A stretch of DNA of 64,000 nucleotides from Pseudomonas sp. RSB 5.4 (GCF_037126175.1 NZ_CP146986.1:4039001-4103000), one strand, 5' to 3'; shown: positions 43,538 through 53,429, counted from the stretch's first letter. Notes: a model not told the origin generated them from the sequence alone. Numbers and translations are program-made.

Positions 43538-44874
43538 TGAGCATTTCGAAGAGTCAGTCCGACGCCTTCAAGGTCATCGTCAATTGGCTACGCGACAGTG
43601 TGCGCGAGCCGGAACAGTTCACGCTCAGCTATGCCGCCGAATCGTCGGCGTTCGTCCGTTTCAACCACGCCAAGGTGCGTCAGGCCGGCCAGGTGCAGCA
43701 AGCCGACGTCGGGCTGAAACTGATCAACGACGGCCGCCACGCTGACCTGCACATCACCCTGTCCGGTGATCAGGAAGCCGATCTGCAACGCCTCGCCGAA
43801 GGCCTGCAACAACTGCGCGAAACCCTACCGCTGCTGCCGCAGGATCCGTACCTGCTGCTCAATCACAACGGCTGGCAGAGCAACAACGTGCAGGAACACC
43901 CGTTGCCGGACACCGAGCAGGTGGTCGAGGAAATCTGCACCGCTGCTGAAGGTCTGGATCTGGTCGGTTTCTATGCTGCCGGCCCGATCAGTCGTGGTTT
44001 CGCCAGTTCCTCGGGAGCGTTCGGCTGGCATCAGGCCAACAGCTTCAACTTCGACTTCAGCCTGTTCCACGAAAATGGCGAAGCGGTAAAGGCCAGCTAC
44101 GCCGGGCACGACTGGAGCAGCGAAGGCTTCGCCCGACGCTTCCAGCAGGCCCGCGAGCAACTGGCGTTCCTCGGTCGCCCGCTACGTACTCTGGCACCGG
44201 GGCAATACCGGGCTTATCTGGCGCCGGCCGCGCTGGAAGAAATCATGGGCATGCTCAGTTGGGGCGGTTTCTCGGCGCAGTCGATTGCCAGCAAGAGCAG
44301 CCCGCTGCAGAAGCTGTATGTCGGCGATCAGACGTTCAGTCCACTGGTATCGCTGGATGAAAAAGTCAGCGAATCGTTGAGTCCGGCGTTTTCCGCCGAG
44401 GGTTATCCGCGCAGCGATTTGCGGCTGATCGTCGAAGGCAAGGCCGGTGATCAATTGGTCGGTTCACGCAGTGCCGCCGAATACGGCCTGACCGCCAACG
44501 GTGCCAGCGGCGGCGAATCGCCGAGCGCACTGAACATGGCGGCCGGTGATCTGTCACAGGCAGAGATTCTCAAGCAGTTGGGCACCGGGTTGTACATCAG
44601 CAACCTGTGGTACCTGAACTTCTCGGATCAACCGGCGGCACGCCTGACCGGCATGACCCGGTTTGCCACGTTCTGGGTCGAGAACGGCGAGATTCAGGCG
44701 CCGGTCAGCACCATGCGTTTCGACGACAGCGCCTACAACCTGCTGGGTTCGCAGCTGGAAGCGTTGACCGCCGAGCGCGAGTTGCTGCTGTCGGCGAGCA
44801 CGTACAGCCAGCGCAATACCTCGTCGGCGCTGCTGCCGGGGGCGCTGGTGAGCCGATTGACCTTGACCCTGTAA
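43537..44874 (+). CDS. TldD/PmbA family protein, PmbA/TldE-like subunit
   Basis: This 445-residue TldE/PmbA-type partner lacks the HExxxH zinc motif, as PmbA does. It has the family fold blocks GPISRGFASSSGAFGW, GMLSWGGFSAQSIASK and TGLYISNLWYLNFSDQPAARLTGMTRFATFWVENGEI. The ATG overlaps the stop of the TldD-like gene by one base with GGGGGAGA just before it, so the proteins are made together and should form a heterodimer. It may trim a modified peptide or protein, but the target is unknown. Confidence 0.85.
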   Translation: MSISKSQSDAFKVIVNWLRDSVREPEQFTLSYAAESSAFVRFNHAKVRQAGQVQQADVGLKLINDGRHADLHITLSGDQEADLQRLAEGLQQLRETLPLLPQDPYLLLNHNGWQSNNVQEHPLPDTEQVVEEICTAAEGLDLVGFYAAGPISRGFASSSGAFGWHQANSFNFDFSLFHENGEAVKASYAGHDWSSEGFARRFQQAREQLAFLGRPLRTLAPGQYRAYLAPAALEEIMGMLSWGGFSAQSIASKSSPLQKLYVGDQTFSPLVSLDEKVSESLSPAFSAEGYPRSDLRLIVEGKAGDQLVGSRSAAEYGLTANGASGGESPSALNMAAGDLSQAEILKQLGTGLYISNLWYLNFSDQPAARLTGMTRFATFWVENGEIQAPVSTMRFDDSAYNLLGSQLEALTAERELLLSASTYSQRNTSSALLPGALVSRLTLTL

Positions 44875-44906
44875 GACCAGGATCTCCAGAACAATGGAGA
44901 TCTACT

Positions 44907-45009
44907 GTGGGAGCGGCGGTGCGACGATTCGACTTGCTCGCGAATGCGGTGTGTCATTCAACACTTATGGTGGCTGACACACCGCATTCGCGAGCAAGCC
45001 CGCTCCCAC
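44907..45009. repeat. REPIN with an internal 16 bp insertion in the left arm
   Basis: The left arm should read GTGGGAGCGGGCTTGCTCG, but CGGTGCGACGATTCGA (44917-44932) replaces one base after GAGCGG. The right arm, ending at 45009, is intact. The inserted motif is nearly identical to that in the other REP family at 24969-24984. Confidence 0.85.
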
Positions 45010-45047
45010 CAAAAACTTGTGCATTAACCCCAACCACAAGAGGTTCC

Positions 45048-46487
45048 ATGCCCACACGCCCGCCTCTCGACGCCATTACCGCCCGCTGGTTGCCGTGGGT
45101 CGTCGCCATTGCGTTCTTCATGCAGTCCCTCGACGGGACCATCCTCAACACCGCCCTGCCGGCCATGGCCAAGGATCTGGCCGAAAACCCGTTGCGCATG
45201 CAAGGCGTGGTCATCGCCTACATGCTCACCGTGGCCTTGCTGATTCCGGCCTCGGGCTGGATCGCCGACCGCTTCGGCACCAAGAAAATCTTCTTCGGCG
45301 CGATCCTGCTGTTCAGTTTCGGCTCACTGCTCTGCGCGTTATCGAGCAGCCTGACCATGCTGGTCGGCGCGCGGGTCATTCAGGGCCTCGGTGGTGCGCT
45401 GATGTTGCCCGTCGGGCGGCTGGTGGTGCTGCGCGCCTACCCGCGTTCGGAACTGGTGCGGATCATGGGGTTCATCACCATTCCCGGCCTGCTCGGCCCG
45501 CTGATCGGCCCGACCATGGGCGGCTGGATGGTGCAATACCTGACGTGGCACTGGATCTTTCTGATCAACCTGCCGGTCGGCCTCATCGGTTGCTACGCGG
45601 TGTGGAAATTCATTCCCGACCTGCGCGGCACCGAGCGCACGCGTTTCGATAGCCTCGGTTTCCTGCTGTTCGGCGCGGCGATGATCCTGATCACCATCGC
45701 CATGGAAGGCCTGGGCGAACTGCACTTGCCGCACCTGCGGGTGATGTTGCTGCTGTTCGGCGGGCTGGCCTGTCTGGCGGCTTACTGGCTGCGTGCCGGG
45801 CGTGTCGAAAATCCACTGTTCTCGCCAACGCTGTTCAAGACCCGGACCTTTGCGGTCGGGATCATCGGCAACCTGTTCGCCCGTCTGGGCAGCGGTGCCC
45901 TGCCGTTTCTGGTGCCGTTGCTGCTGCAAGTGGCGCTGGGTTATTCACCGGCGCAAGCCGGGATGAGCATGCTGCCACTGGCGGCGGCGGCAATGATCGC
46001 CAAGTGGGTGGCGCGACCGTTGATCGAACGTCTTGGCTATCGCATCGTGCTCACCGGCAACACCCTGGCGCTGGGGATCATGCTGGCGAGCATGGGCCTG
46101 GTCAGCGAGCAGACGCCGTACTGGCTGCTGCTGTGCCTGCTGGCGATTCTCGGCGCAATCAACTCGCTGCAGTTCACCGCGATGAACACGGTGACCCTGA
46201 TCGACCTCGACGACGCCAGCGCCAGCAGCGGCAACAGCTTGCTGTCGGTGGTGGCGCAATTGTCGTTGAGTCTGGGGGTGGCCTGCGCCGGTGCGCTGCT
46301 TGGCGGCTTCACGGCGGAGATCGGCAACGACGGCGTCGAAACCGTGTTGGGCGCATTCCAGCTGACGTTTGTCACGGTCGGAGTGATGGCGATGCTGGCG
46401 GCGACGATCTTCTCGCAACTGTCGAAAGAAGACGGCCGCCGGGTCAAACGCCCGGATGAACATCCGGATGAACACATCGAACACTGA
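45048..46487 (+). CDS. MFS multidrug efflux transporter (DHA2/EmrB-like, MdtD-type)
   Basis: This 479-residue major facilitator has about fourteen hydrophobic segments. It shows DHA2 motifs: motif C-like GLLGPLIGPTMGGWMVQ, motif A-like GWIADRFGTKK, and SLDGTILNTALPAM at the first helix. The ATG at 45048 is chosen because AAGAGG lies four bases before it and the protein then starts with the cytoplasmic tail and helix 1; the long upstream open frame overlaps the previous gene. Drug or solvent efflux is likely; the substrate is unknown. Confidence 0.9.
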   Translation: MPTRPPLDAITARWLPWVVAIAFFMQSLDGTILNTALPAMAKDLAENPLRMQGVVIAYMLTVALLIPASGWIADRFGTKKIFFGAILLFSFGSLLCALSSSLTMLVGARVIQGLGGALMLPVGRLVVLRAYPRSELVRIMGFITIPGLLGPLIGPTMGGWMVQYLTWHWIFLINLPVGLIGCYAVWKFIPDLRGTERTRFDSLGFLLFGAAMILITIAMEGLGELHLPHLRVMLLLFGGLACLAAYWLRAGRVENPLFSPTLFKTRTFAVGIIGNLFARLGSGALPFLVPLLLQVALGYSPAQAGMSMLPLAAAAMIAKWVARPLIERLGYRIVLTGNTLALGIMLASMGLVSEQTPYWLLLCLLAILGAINSLQFTAMNTVTLIDLDDASASSGNSLLSVVAQLSLSLGVACAGALLGGFTAEIGNDGVETVLGAFQLTFVTVGVMAMLAATIFSQLSKEDGRRVKRPDEHPDEHIEH

Positions 46488-46505
46488 CCAAACAGCGAAG
46501 GCCTT

Positions 46506-46613
46506 TGTGGCGAGGGAGCTTGCTCCCGCTGGACTGCGCAGCAGTCCCCCCGCTTTTTGAGTTGAAGAGCGGGGCCGCTTCGCGCCCCAGCGGGAGCAAG
46601 CTCCCTCGCCACA
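46506..46613. repeat. REPIN, GTGGCGAGGGAGCTTGCTCCCGC family
   Basis: TGTGGCGAGGGAGCTTGCTC starts at 46506 and the inverse arm ends TCGCCACA at 46613. It lies between the MFS gene and dbpA. Confidence 0.88.
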
Positions 46614-46720
46614 GATAAATCACCTTGCCTCGGGTTTTAGTCACTGTTCGTCCAGAACTTTCGAGGAAAGTGGCACGGGGCTGCTACACTGCGCGACATT
46701 TTGTTTTGCAGGCCAGTCCC

Positions 46721-48106
46721 GTGACCACCATCGCCACCGCTTTTAATACTCTGCCGCTGTCCGCCGCCATGCTGGCTAACCTCGAATCCCTCGGTTATGC
46801 CCAGATGACGCCGATCCAGGCGCAGAGCTTGCCGGTGATCCTCAAGGGGATGGACCTGATCGCCCAGGCCAAGACCGGCAGCGGCAAGACCGCCGCGTTC
46901 GGCATCGGCCTGCTAAACCCGATCAACCCGCGCTACTTCGGTTGCCAGGCGCTGGTGATCTGCCCAACCCGTGAGCTGGCCGACCAGGTCGCCAAGGAAG
47001 TCCGGCGTCTGGCCCGTGCCGAGGACAACATCAAGGTCCTGACCCTGTGCGGCGGCGTGTCGTTCGGCCCGCAGATCGCTTCGCTGGAGCACGGCGCGCA
47101 CATCATCGTCGGCACCCCGGGACGTATCCAGCAGCACCTGCGCAAGGGTTCGCTGGTGCTCGACGGTCTGAACACGCTGATCCTCGACGAAGCCGACCGC
47201 ATGCTCGACATGGGCTTCTACGACGCCATCGAAGACATCATCGAAAAGACTCCGGCACGCCGTCAGACCCTGCTGTTCTCCGCCACCTACCCGGTGGGCA
47301 TCAAGCAACTGGCGTCGAAATTCATGCGCGATCCGCAAACGGTGAAAGCCGAAGCGTTCCATGACGACACGCAGATCGAGCAGCGCTTCTACGAAATTTC
47401 TCCGGAAGAGCGCATGAGCGCAGTGACCAAAGTTCTGCACCACTTCCGCCCGGACTCCTGCGTGGCGTTCTGCTTCACCAAGCAGCAGGTGCAGGAAACC
47501 GTCGATCACCTGACCGCCAAAGGCATCTCCGCCGTCGGCCTGCATGGCGATCTGGAACAGCGTGACCGCGACCAGGTGCTGGCGATGTTCGCCAACCGCA
47601 GTACGTCGGTCCTGGTCGCCACCGACGTGGCCGCCCGTGGTCTGGACATCGATGCGCTGGACATGGTGATCAACGTCGAGCTGGCCCGTGACTCGGAAAT
47701 CCACATTCACCGCGTTGGCCGTACCGGTCGTGCCGGCGAGAAAGGCATCGCGGTCAGCCTCGTTGCGCCGTCCGAAGCGCATCGCGCGCAAGCCATCGAA
47801 CAGCTGCAGAAAGCCCCGTTGAACTGGGATCAGGTCGACAACCTCAAGTCCCAGGGCGGCGCCCCGCTGCAGCCACCGATGAGCACGCTGTGCATCGCCG
47901 GCGGGCGTAAAGACAAAGTGCGGCCGGGCGACATCCTCGGCGCACTGACCGGCGACGCCGGCATCCCGGGCGCCCAAGTGGGCAAGATCGCGATCTTCGA
48001 CTTCCAATCGTATGTGGCGGTTGAACGCACCGTGGTCATGCAGGCACTGCAGCGCTTGAACAACGGCAAGATCAAGGGCCGTTCGTTGCGCGTGCGGGTT
48101 TTGTAA
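46721..48106 (+). CDS. dbpA: ATP-dependent RNA helicase DbpA
   Basis: This 461-residue DEAD-box helicase has AKTGSGKT, PTREL, GTPGR, DEAD, SATYP, HGDLEQRDRD and HRVGRTGR motifs in order. A C-terminal domain of about 75 residues (from about 385) is typical of DbpA and binds hairpin 92 of 23S rRNA during large-subunit assembly. The start is a GTG at 46721, giving (M)TTIATAFNTLPLS as in other DbpA proteins; an in-frame ATG 96 bases upstream adds unrelated sequence. A -10-like TACACT lies at 46685-46690. Confidence 0.93.
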   Translation: MTTIATAFNTLPLSAAMLANLESLGYAQMTPIQAQSLPVILKGMDLIAQAKTGSGKTAAFGIGLLNPINPRYFGCQALVICPTRELADQVAKEVRRLARAEDNIKVLTLCGGVSFGPQIASLEHGAHIIVGTPGRIQQHLRKGSLVLDGLNTLILDEADRMLDMGFYDAIEDIIEKTPARRQTLLFSATYPVGIKQLASKFMRDPQTVKAEAFHDDTQIEQRFYEISPEERMSAVTKVLHHFRPDSCVAFCFTKQQVQETVDHLTAKGISAVGLHGDLEQRDRDQVLAMFANRSTSVLVATDVAARGLDIDALDMVINVELARDSEIHIHRVGRTGRAGEKGIAVSLVAPSEAHRAQAIEQLQKAPLNWDQVDNLKSQGGAPLQPPMSTLCIAGGRKDKVRPGDILGALTGDAGIPGAQVGKIAIFDFQSYVAVERTVVMQALQRLNNGKIKGRSLRVRVL

Positions 48107-48132
48107 GCGATCTTCCACCCAAAGAAGATCCC

Positions 48133-48223
48133 CTGTGGGAGCGGGCTTGCTCGCGAATGCAATCTGTCAGTCGACATCAGGTTGAATGACACACCGCTTT
48201 CGCGAGCACGTCCGCTCCCACAG
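48133..48223. repeat. REPIN after dbpA
   Basis: CTGTGGGAGCGGGCTTGCTC from 48133; the inverse arm carries one mismatch (GCACGTCCGCTCCCACAG) and ends at 48223. Confidence 0.88.
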
Positions 48224-48258
48224 TTTGTTTTGTAGCGACCCACCAAGAGGACACCGTT

Positions 48259-49437
48259 TTGCGCTCTACCGAAGTCGTGATCATTGGCGCTGGCGCCGCA
48301 GGGTTGATGTGTGCACTGACCGCCGCCGGGCGTGGGCGTCAGGTGTTGCTGCTCGACCACGCGAACAAGGCCGGCAAGAAAATCCTGATGTCCGGTGGTG
48401 GCCGCTGCAATTTCACCAACATGTACACCGAGCCGAGCAATTTCCTCTCGCACAATCCGCATTTCTGCAAATCGGCACTGGCGCGCTACACCCAGTGGGA
48501 TTTCATCGGTATGGTCGCCAAGCACGGCGTGCCGTACCACGAGAAGAAACTCGGCCAGCTGTTCTGCGATAACAAATCCAGCGACATCCTCGGCATGCTG
48601 CTCGACGAGTGCGATCAGGTCGGCGTCGAGCTGCACCTCGACACCTCGATCCAGACCATCGAGAAAGTCGAGAACGGTTACCTACTCGACACCACCCTCG
48701 GCCAGCTCCAGTGCCAGTCGCTAGTGATTGCCACCGGCGGGCTGTCGATCCCGACGCTGGGCGCTACAGGCTTCGGTTATCAGGTGGCCAAACAGTTCGG
48801 CCATGAACTGCTGCCGACCCGCGCCGGGCTGGTGCCGTTCACCATCACCGATCAGCTCAAGGAACTGTGCACCGAGCTGTCCGGTACTTCGGTGGATTGT
48901 CTGGTCAGCTGCAACGAGCAGAGCTTTCGCGAGAACATTCTGTTCACCCACCGTGGCCTCAGCGGCCCGGCGATTCTGCAGATCTCGTCGTTCTGGGAGC
49001 CGGGTGACACCGTGGAGATCAACCTGTTGCCGGATCACGACACCGCCGCATGGCTGCAGCAGCAAGTGGCCGAGCGCCCGAACAGCGAGCTGAAAACTTT
49101 GCTTGGTGAGATCTTCACCAAGAAGATGGCCAATCTGTTGGCGGACAACTGGTTCGTTTCCAAACCGATGAAACAGTACACCCACGCCGAACTGGCGCAG
49201 ATCGCCGACAAACTCGGCAGTTGGAAAGTCGTCCCGGCCGGCACCGAAGGCTACCGCACCGCCGAGGTCACGCTGGGTGGCGTTGACACCCGCGAAGTGT
49301 CGTCCAAGACCATGGAATCGCTGAAAAGCCCTGGCCTGTATTTCATCGGTGAAGTGCTCGACGTCACCGGGCATCTGGGTGGCTTCAACTTCCAGTGGGC
49401 CTGGGCCTCGGGTTACGCGGCTGCGCAGTACGTCTGA
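48259..49437 (+). CDS. BaiN/HI0933-family NAD(P)/FAD-dependent oxidoreductase
   Basis: This 392-residue flavoprotein of the HI0933/YhiN family has the dinucleotide motif GAGAAGL near the N terminus and the family blocks SGGGRCNFTN, ATGGLSIPTLGATGFGY and GGVDTREVSSKTMESLKSPGLYFIGE. The start codon is TTG at 48259, with GAGGA seven bases upstream; no better ATG lies in frame nearby. The physiological substrate is not known, although the relative BaiN acts on bile-acid intermediates in gut bacteria. Confidence 0.88.
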   Translation: MRSTEVVIIGAGAAGLMCALTAAGRGRQVLLLDHANKAGKKILMSGGGRCNFTNMYTEPSNFLSHNPHFCKSALARYTQWDFIGMVAKHGVPYHEKKLGQLFCDNKSSDILGMLLDECDQVGVELHLDTSIQTIEKVENGYLLDTTLGQLQCQSLVIATGGLSIPTLGATGFGYQVAKQFGHELLPTRAGLVPFTITDQLKELCTELSGTSVDCLVSCNEQSFRENILFTHRGLSGPAILQISSFWEPGDTVEINLLPDHDTAAWLQQQVAERPNSELKTLLGEIFTKKMANLLADNWFVSKPMKQYTHAELAQIADKLGSWKVVPAGTEGYRTAEVTLGGVDTREVSSKTMESLKSPGLYFIGEVLDVTGHLGGFNFQWAWASGYAAAQYV

Positions 49438-49457
49438 TCCAAAATCAAACGCAAAAC

Positions 49458-49548
49458 CTGTGGGAGCGAGCCTGCTCGCGATTGCTTTCTGTCATTCAAT
49501 CATTGGCTGACTGATACACCGCCATCGCGAGCAAGCCCCCTCCCACAG
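49458..49548. repeat. REPIN after the BaiN-like gene
   Basis: CTGTGGGAGCGAGCCTGCTC from 49458 with a diverged inverse arm ending CCCACAG at 49547. Several mismatches suggest an older copy. Confidence 0.8.
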
Positions 49549-49665
49549 TTGTTATGTGTGATGCAGTAAGGAACACTTTTTGCTGTCAGATGTGATCGGC
49601 GCCATTGCGTCGGCGTCATTACTGGCTCAATTTAGCGGCATCGCCTCGGAAGGCCTTCGCACTTC

Positions 49666-51849
49666 ATGTCCTCGACCTCGTTTCGTCAGTCTTTGCGGCG
49701 CCTGTGGGCGCTGGATAAATTCAGCTACAGCGTGCGGGTGTTCATCGCCCTGACCGGCAGCATGGCGCTGTGTTGGTATCAGGATGAAATGGGCTTGCTG
49801 ATCCCGTTGTTCCTGGGGATTATCGCCAGCGCCCTGGCCGAGACCGACGACAGTTGGCAGGGCCGCCTCAACGCACTGGCGGTCACACTGGTGTGTTTCA
49901 GCATCGCCGCGCTGTCGGTGGAACTGCTCTTCCCCTACCCCATCGTATTTGCCATTGCTCTGGCACTGGCCAGCTTCGGCCTGACCATGCTCGGCGCGCT
50001 CGGCGAGCGTTACGGTGCGATCGCCTCGGCGACGTTGATCCTGTCGGTCTACACCATGATCGGCGTGGATCAGCGCGGCGGCGCGGTCACCGATTTCTGG
50101 CACGAGCCGATGCTGCTGGTGGCCGGCGCCGCGTGGTACGGCCTGCTCTCGGTGCTGTGGCAGGCGCTGTTTTCCAACCAGCCAGTGCAGCAGAGCCTGG
50201 CGCGATTGTTCCGTGAACTGGGCTTCTACCTAAAGCTCAAAGCCTCGCTGTTCGAGCCGATCCGCCAACTGGACGTCGAAGGACGACGGCTGGAACTGGC
50301 GCAGCAAAACGGTCGCGTGGTGGCGGCGCTGAACAGCGCCAAGGAAATCATTCTGCACCGGGTCGGCAACGGTCGCCCGGGTTCGAAAGTCAGCCGTTAT
50401 CTGAAGCTGTACTTCCTCGCCCAGGACATCCACGAACGCGCCAGCTCTTCGCACTATCCGTACAACGCGCTGGCCGATGCGTTCTTCCACAGCGACGTGC
50501 TGTTCCGCTGCCAGCGTTTGTTGCGCCAGCAGGGCAAGGCCTGCCGCGCGTTGGCCGAATCGATCCAGATGCGCCAGCCATTCGTCTACGACGCCAGTTT
50601 TGCCGAAGCACTGACTGACCTCGATGCCTCCCTTGAACACCTGCGCATCCAGAGCAATCCGGCGTGGCGCGGCCTCCTGCGTTCGCTGCGTGCACTGGCA
50701 GCCAACCTCGGCACCCTCGACCGTTTGCTCAGCGACGCGAGCAACCCCGATGCCTTGGCAGACGCCACTGACAGCAGCCTGCTCGACCGCTCGCCGCGCA
50801 ACCTCAAGGACGTGTGGATTCGCCTGCGCACGCAACTGACACCGACTTCCCTGCTGTTCCGCCACGCCCTGCGCTTGCCGCTGGCGCTGAGTATCGGCTA
50901 TGGCATGGTGCACCTGATTCACCCGTCGCAGGGTTACTGGATCATCCTCACCACCCTGTTCGTCTGCCAGCCGAACTACGGCGCGACGCGGCGCAAACTC
51001 GGGCAGCGGATTCTCGGCACCGCCATCGGTCTGACCGTGGCCTGGGCGCTGTTCGATCTGTTCCCCAGCCCGCTGGTGCAGTCGTGCTTCGCGATCGCCG
51101 CCGGGGTGGTGTTCTTTACCAACCGCACCACGCGCTACACGGTGGCGACCGCCGCGATCACGATCATGGTGCTGTTCTGCTTCAACCAGATCGGCGATGG
51201 CTACGGGCTGTTCCTGCCGCGCCTGTTCGATACCCTGCTCGGCAGCCTGATCGCCGGCCTGACAGTGTTCCTGTTCCTGCCGGACTGGCAGGGTCGACGC
51301 CTGAATAAAGTGCTGGCCAACACCCTGACCTGCAACAGCATCTATCTGCGCCAGATCATGCAGCAATACGCCGCCGGCAAGAGCGACGACCTCGCCTATC
51401 GCCTGGCCCGACGCAACGCGCACAACGCCGATGCGGCGCTGTCGACCACCTTGGCCAACATGCTGATGGAGCCGGGGCATTTCCGGAAGGAGGCGGATGT
51501 CGGCTTCCGGTTCCTGGTGCTGTCACACACCCTGCTCAGTTACCTGTCCGGACTGGGTGCGCATCGCGAAACGCAGCTACCGGCGGACGTGCGCGAACAG
51601 CTGATCGACGGTGCCGGGGTGAAACTGGCCACGAGCATCGACGACATCGCCCAGGGCCTGGCGAACAAGCAGCCGGTGGCGATTCAGAGTGACGAAGAAG
51701 AAGCACTGGCCAACGAGCTGGAGCAGATGCCGGACGAGATCGATGAAGGGCAACGGCTGGTGCAGACACAACTGGCGTTGATCTGCCGGCAGTTGGGGCC
51801 GTTGCGGACGTTGGCGGCGCATTTGATCAAGGACACCAGCGAAGCCTGA
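49666..51849 (+). CDS. FUSC/YccS-family inner-membrane transporter
   Basis: This 727-residue protein is built from two membrane halves (about 20-150 and 395-530), each with several hydrophobic helices, and large cytoplasmic segments between and after. It belongs to the YccS/YhfK group of the FUSC (fusaric acid resistance-like) family, which includes aromatic acid efflux proteins. The duplicated WYQDEMGLLIPLFLGI and SQGYWIILTTLFVCQPNYGATRRKLGQR blocks are typical. The ATG has GGAAGG about twelve bases upstream, a rather long spacing. No periplasmic adaptor is encoded alongside, so the substrate is open. Confidence 0.88.
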   Translation: MSSTSFRQSLRRLWALDKFSYSVRVFIALTGSMALCWYQDEMGLLIPLFLGIIASALAETDDSWQGRLNALAVTLVCFSIAALSVELLFPYPIVFAIALALASFGLTMLGALGERYGAIASATLILSVYTMIGVDQRGGAVTDFWHEPMLLVAGAAWYGLLSVLWQALFSNQPVQQSLARLFRELGFYLKLKASLFEPIRQLDVEGRRLELAQQNGRVVAALNSAKEIILHRVGNGRPGSKVSRYLKLYFLAQDIHERASSSHYPYNALADAFFHSDVLFRCQRLLRQQGKACRALAESIQMRQPFVYDASFAEALTDLDASLEHLRIQSNPAWRGLLRSLRALAANLGTLDRLLSDASNPDALADATDSSLLDRSPRNLKDVWIRLRTQLTPTSLLFRHALRLPLALSIGYGMVHLIHPSQGYWIILTTLFVCQPNYGATRRKLGQRILGTAIGLTVAWALFDLFPSPLVQSCFAIAAGVVFFTNRTTRYTVATAAITIMVLFCFNQIGDGYGLFLPRLFDTLLGSLIAGLTVFLFLPDWQGRRLNKVLANTLTCNSIYLRQIMQQYAAGKSDDLAYRLARRNAHNADAALSTTLANMLMEPGHFRKEADVGFRFLVLSHTLLSYLSGLGAHRETQLPADVREQLIDGAGVKLATSIDDIAQGLANKQPVAIQSDEEEALANELEQMPDEIDEGQRLVQTQLALICRQLGPLRTLAAHLIKDTSEA

Positions 51850-51873
51850 GTTTTGCGGTGTTTGTCAGGGCCT

Positions 51874-51940
51874 CTTCGCGAGCAAGCCCGCTCCCACAGG
51901 AGAACGCATTCCAAATGTGGGAGCGGGCTTGCTCGCGAAA
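51874..51940. repeat. Short REPIN after the FUSC gene
   Basis: CTTCGCGAGCAAGCCCGCTC from 51874 and the inverse arm ending GCTCGCGAAA at 51940, separated by about 25 bp. Confidence 0.9.
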
Positions 51941-51976
51941 GGGCCATCAGCCACACAGCCATTTCCGGATCAGCCC

Positions 51977-52714
51977 CTACATCCCATGCTGACGCAACAA
52001 CCGGTCATAACTCCCATCCGCCTTCATCGCCGCAATCGCCTTATCAAACCCGGCCACAATCTGTTCATGCGCAGGGTTCTTCAGGCTCACCAGAATGTGC
52101 AGGCTGTTCTCGCTCAACGGTTTGGGCAGGAACTCCACGGCGTTGCGCACTTTGGGTGATTCGCGCGACAGGTAATAGCGCGCAACGTACTCATCTTCCA
52201 GGGTCAGCTTGACCCGATCCGCCGCGAGCATGCGCACGGCCATAGCGAAGTTATGCACAGGGACTTTCTCGAGCGCGGTATCCGCATCGAACGCCTGCGA
52301 GTAGGCATAACCGCGCACCACCGCCACCGGATAGGTGTGCAGTTGCTCCAGGTTGCTGTAGTCCAGCGGCGTGTCCTTGCGCTTGAGAAAGCGGATGCGA
52401 TTGAGCAGATACTCGCTAGAGAACTGGCCGAGTTTGGTGCGTTCTTCGTTATACCAGGCGTTGACCAGTACGTCGTAGCGCCCCTCGCCAACCCCCAGCA
52501 GCGCCCGCGCCCACGGCACCTGCTCGTAGTCGCTGGCATAACCGGCCCGCGCCAGCGCGGTGCTGACGATGTCGGTGGCCAGGCCGCCGTTGACCAGCGT
52601 GTCGTCGGTAAACGGTGGCCAGATATCAAACACCAGCCGCAACTTGTCCGCTGCGGCGGTTTGGGCCAGCAAGAGCAGTCCGATCAAAGCAAAGGCTCGA
52701 TGCAGTCGCGGCAT
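51977..52714 (-). CDS. Periplasmic solute-binding protein (SBP_bac_3 type)
   Basis: This 245-residue protein has a signal peptide (about 1-22, cleavage after AAA) and the bilobal binding fold of amino-acid-type solute-binding proteins (LRLVFDIWPPFTDD ... GRYDVLVNAWYNEERTKLGQFSSEYL ... LTLEDEYVARYYL). There is no permease or ATPase beside it, so it may be an orphan receptor or work with a distant transporter. The ligand cannot be told; the residues that bind the amino group in amino-acid binders are not obvious. Confidence 0.82.
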   Translation of the reverse strand: MPRLHRAFALIGLLLLAQTAAADKLRLVFDIWPPFTDDTLVNGGLATDIVSTALARAGYASDYEQVPWARALLGVGEGRYDVLVNAWYNEERTKLGQFSSEYLLNRIRFLKRKDTPLDYSNLEQLHTYPVAVVRGYAYSQAFDADTALEKVPVHNFAMAVRMLAADRVKLTLEDEYVARYYLSRESPKVRNAVEFLPKPLSENSLHILVSLKNPAHEQIVAGFDKAIAAMKADGSYDRLLRQHGM

Positions 52715-52970
52715 GCTTGAAAATCCTTAGCGGGCGAGTTGCCCGGCGTGTTTTCAGTCAAAACCCCAAGGCCCCTTACCGGCGAAACCCAGGCCCTAAC
52801 ATTAGCTCATTGAAGCCAGTGCACAGCGCTTTCCAGCAGATTACACAAAGCAGCCGCCGCCGCGAGAAAGGAATGATGGCATTTTGACCTTTGTCACAGA
52901 CTCTTCCGCCATACAGACATCCAGGGCCTGTGCGCTTAGTATCGGGCGACGGAGTTCAAGGAGTCGGAAG

Positions 52971-53423
52971 ATGACAATCGAGTGGATCTGCAAACATCAC
53001 AGCGATCTGGGCAAAGAGCAGCTGTACGCGCTGTTGAAGCTGCGCTCTGAGGTGTTCGTGGTCGAACAGAAATGCGCCTACCCGGACCTCGACGGCCAGG
53101 ATCTGGACGGCGACACCCTTCACCTCATGGGTTGGGAAGATGATCAGTTGATGGCCTATCTACGCCTGCTGGATCCCGAATCCCAGGGCGGTGACGTGGT
53201 GATCGGCCGCGTGATCATTGCGCCGCAGGGCCGTGGCAAAGGGCTGGGGCATGTGATGATGGAACACGCACTGAAACAGGCCGAGAAGCATTGGCCGCAG
53301 GTGCCGATCTATCTGTCGGCGCAGGCGCATTTGCAGGGGTATTACGGCAGGTACGGGTTTGTCGTGGCGGGTGAGGAGTATCTGGAGGATGACATTCCGC
53401 ACATAGGCATGCGTCGTCCTTGA
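52971..53423 (+). CDS. GNAT family N-acetyltransferase (ElaA-like)
   Basis: This 150-residue single-domain acetyltransferase of the ElaA subgroup shows LRSEVFVVEQKCAYPDLDGQDL near the N terminus and the acetyl-CoA loop VIIAPQGRGKGLGHVMM (R/QxxGxG/A). The ATG at 52971 has AAGGAG seven bases upstream. It is a monocistronic gene divergent from the solute-binding protein. The substrate is unknown. Confidence 0.88.
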   Translation: MTIEWICKHHSDLGKEQLYALLKLRSEVFVVEQKCAYPDLDGQDLDGDTLHLMGWEDDQLMAYLRLLDPESQGGDVVIGRVIIAPQGRGKGLGHVMMEHALKQAEKHWPQVPIYLSAQAHLQGYYGRYGFVVAGEEYLEDDIPHIGMRRP

Positions 53424-53429
53424 GGGCCC

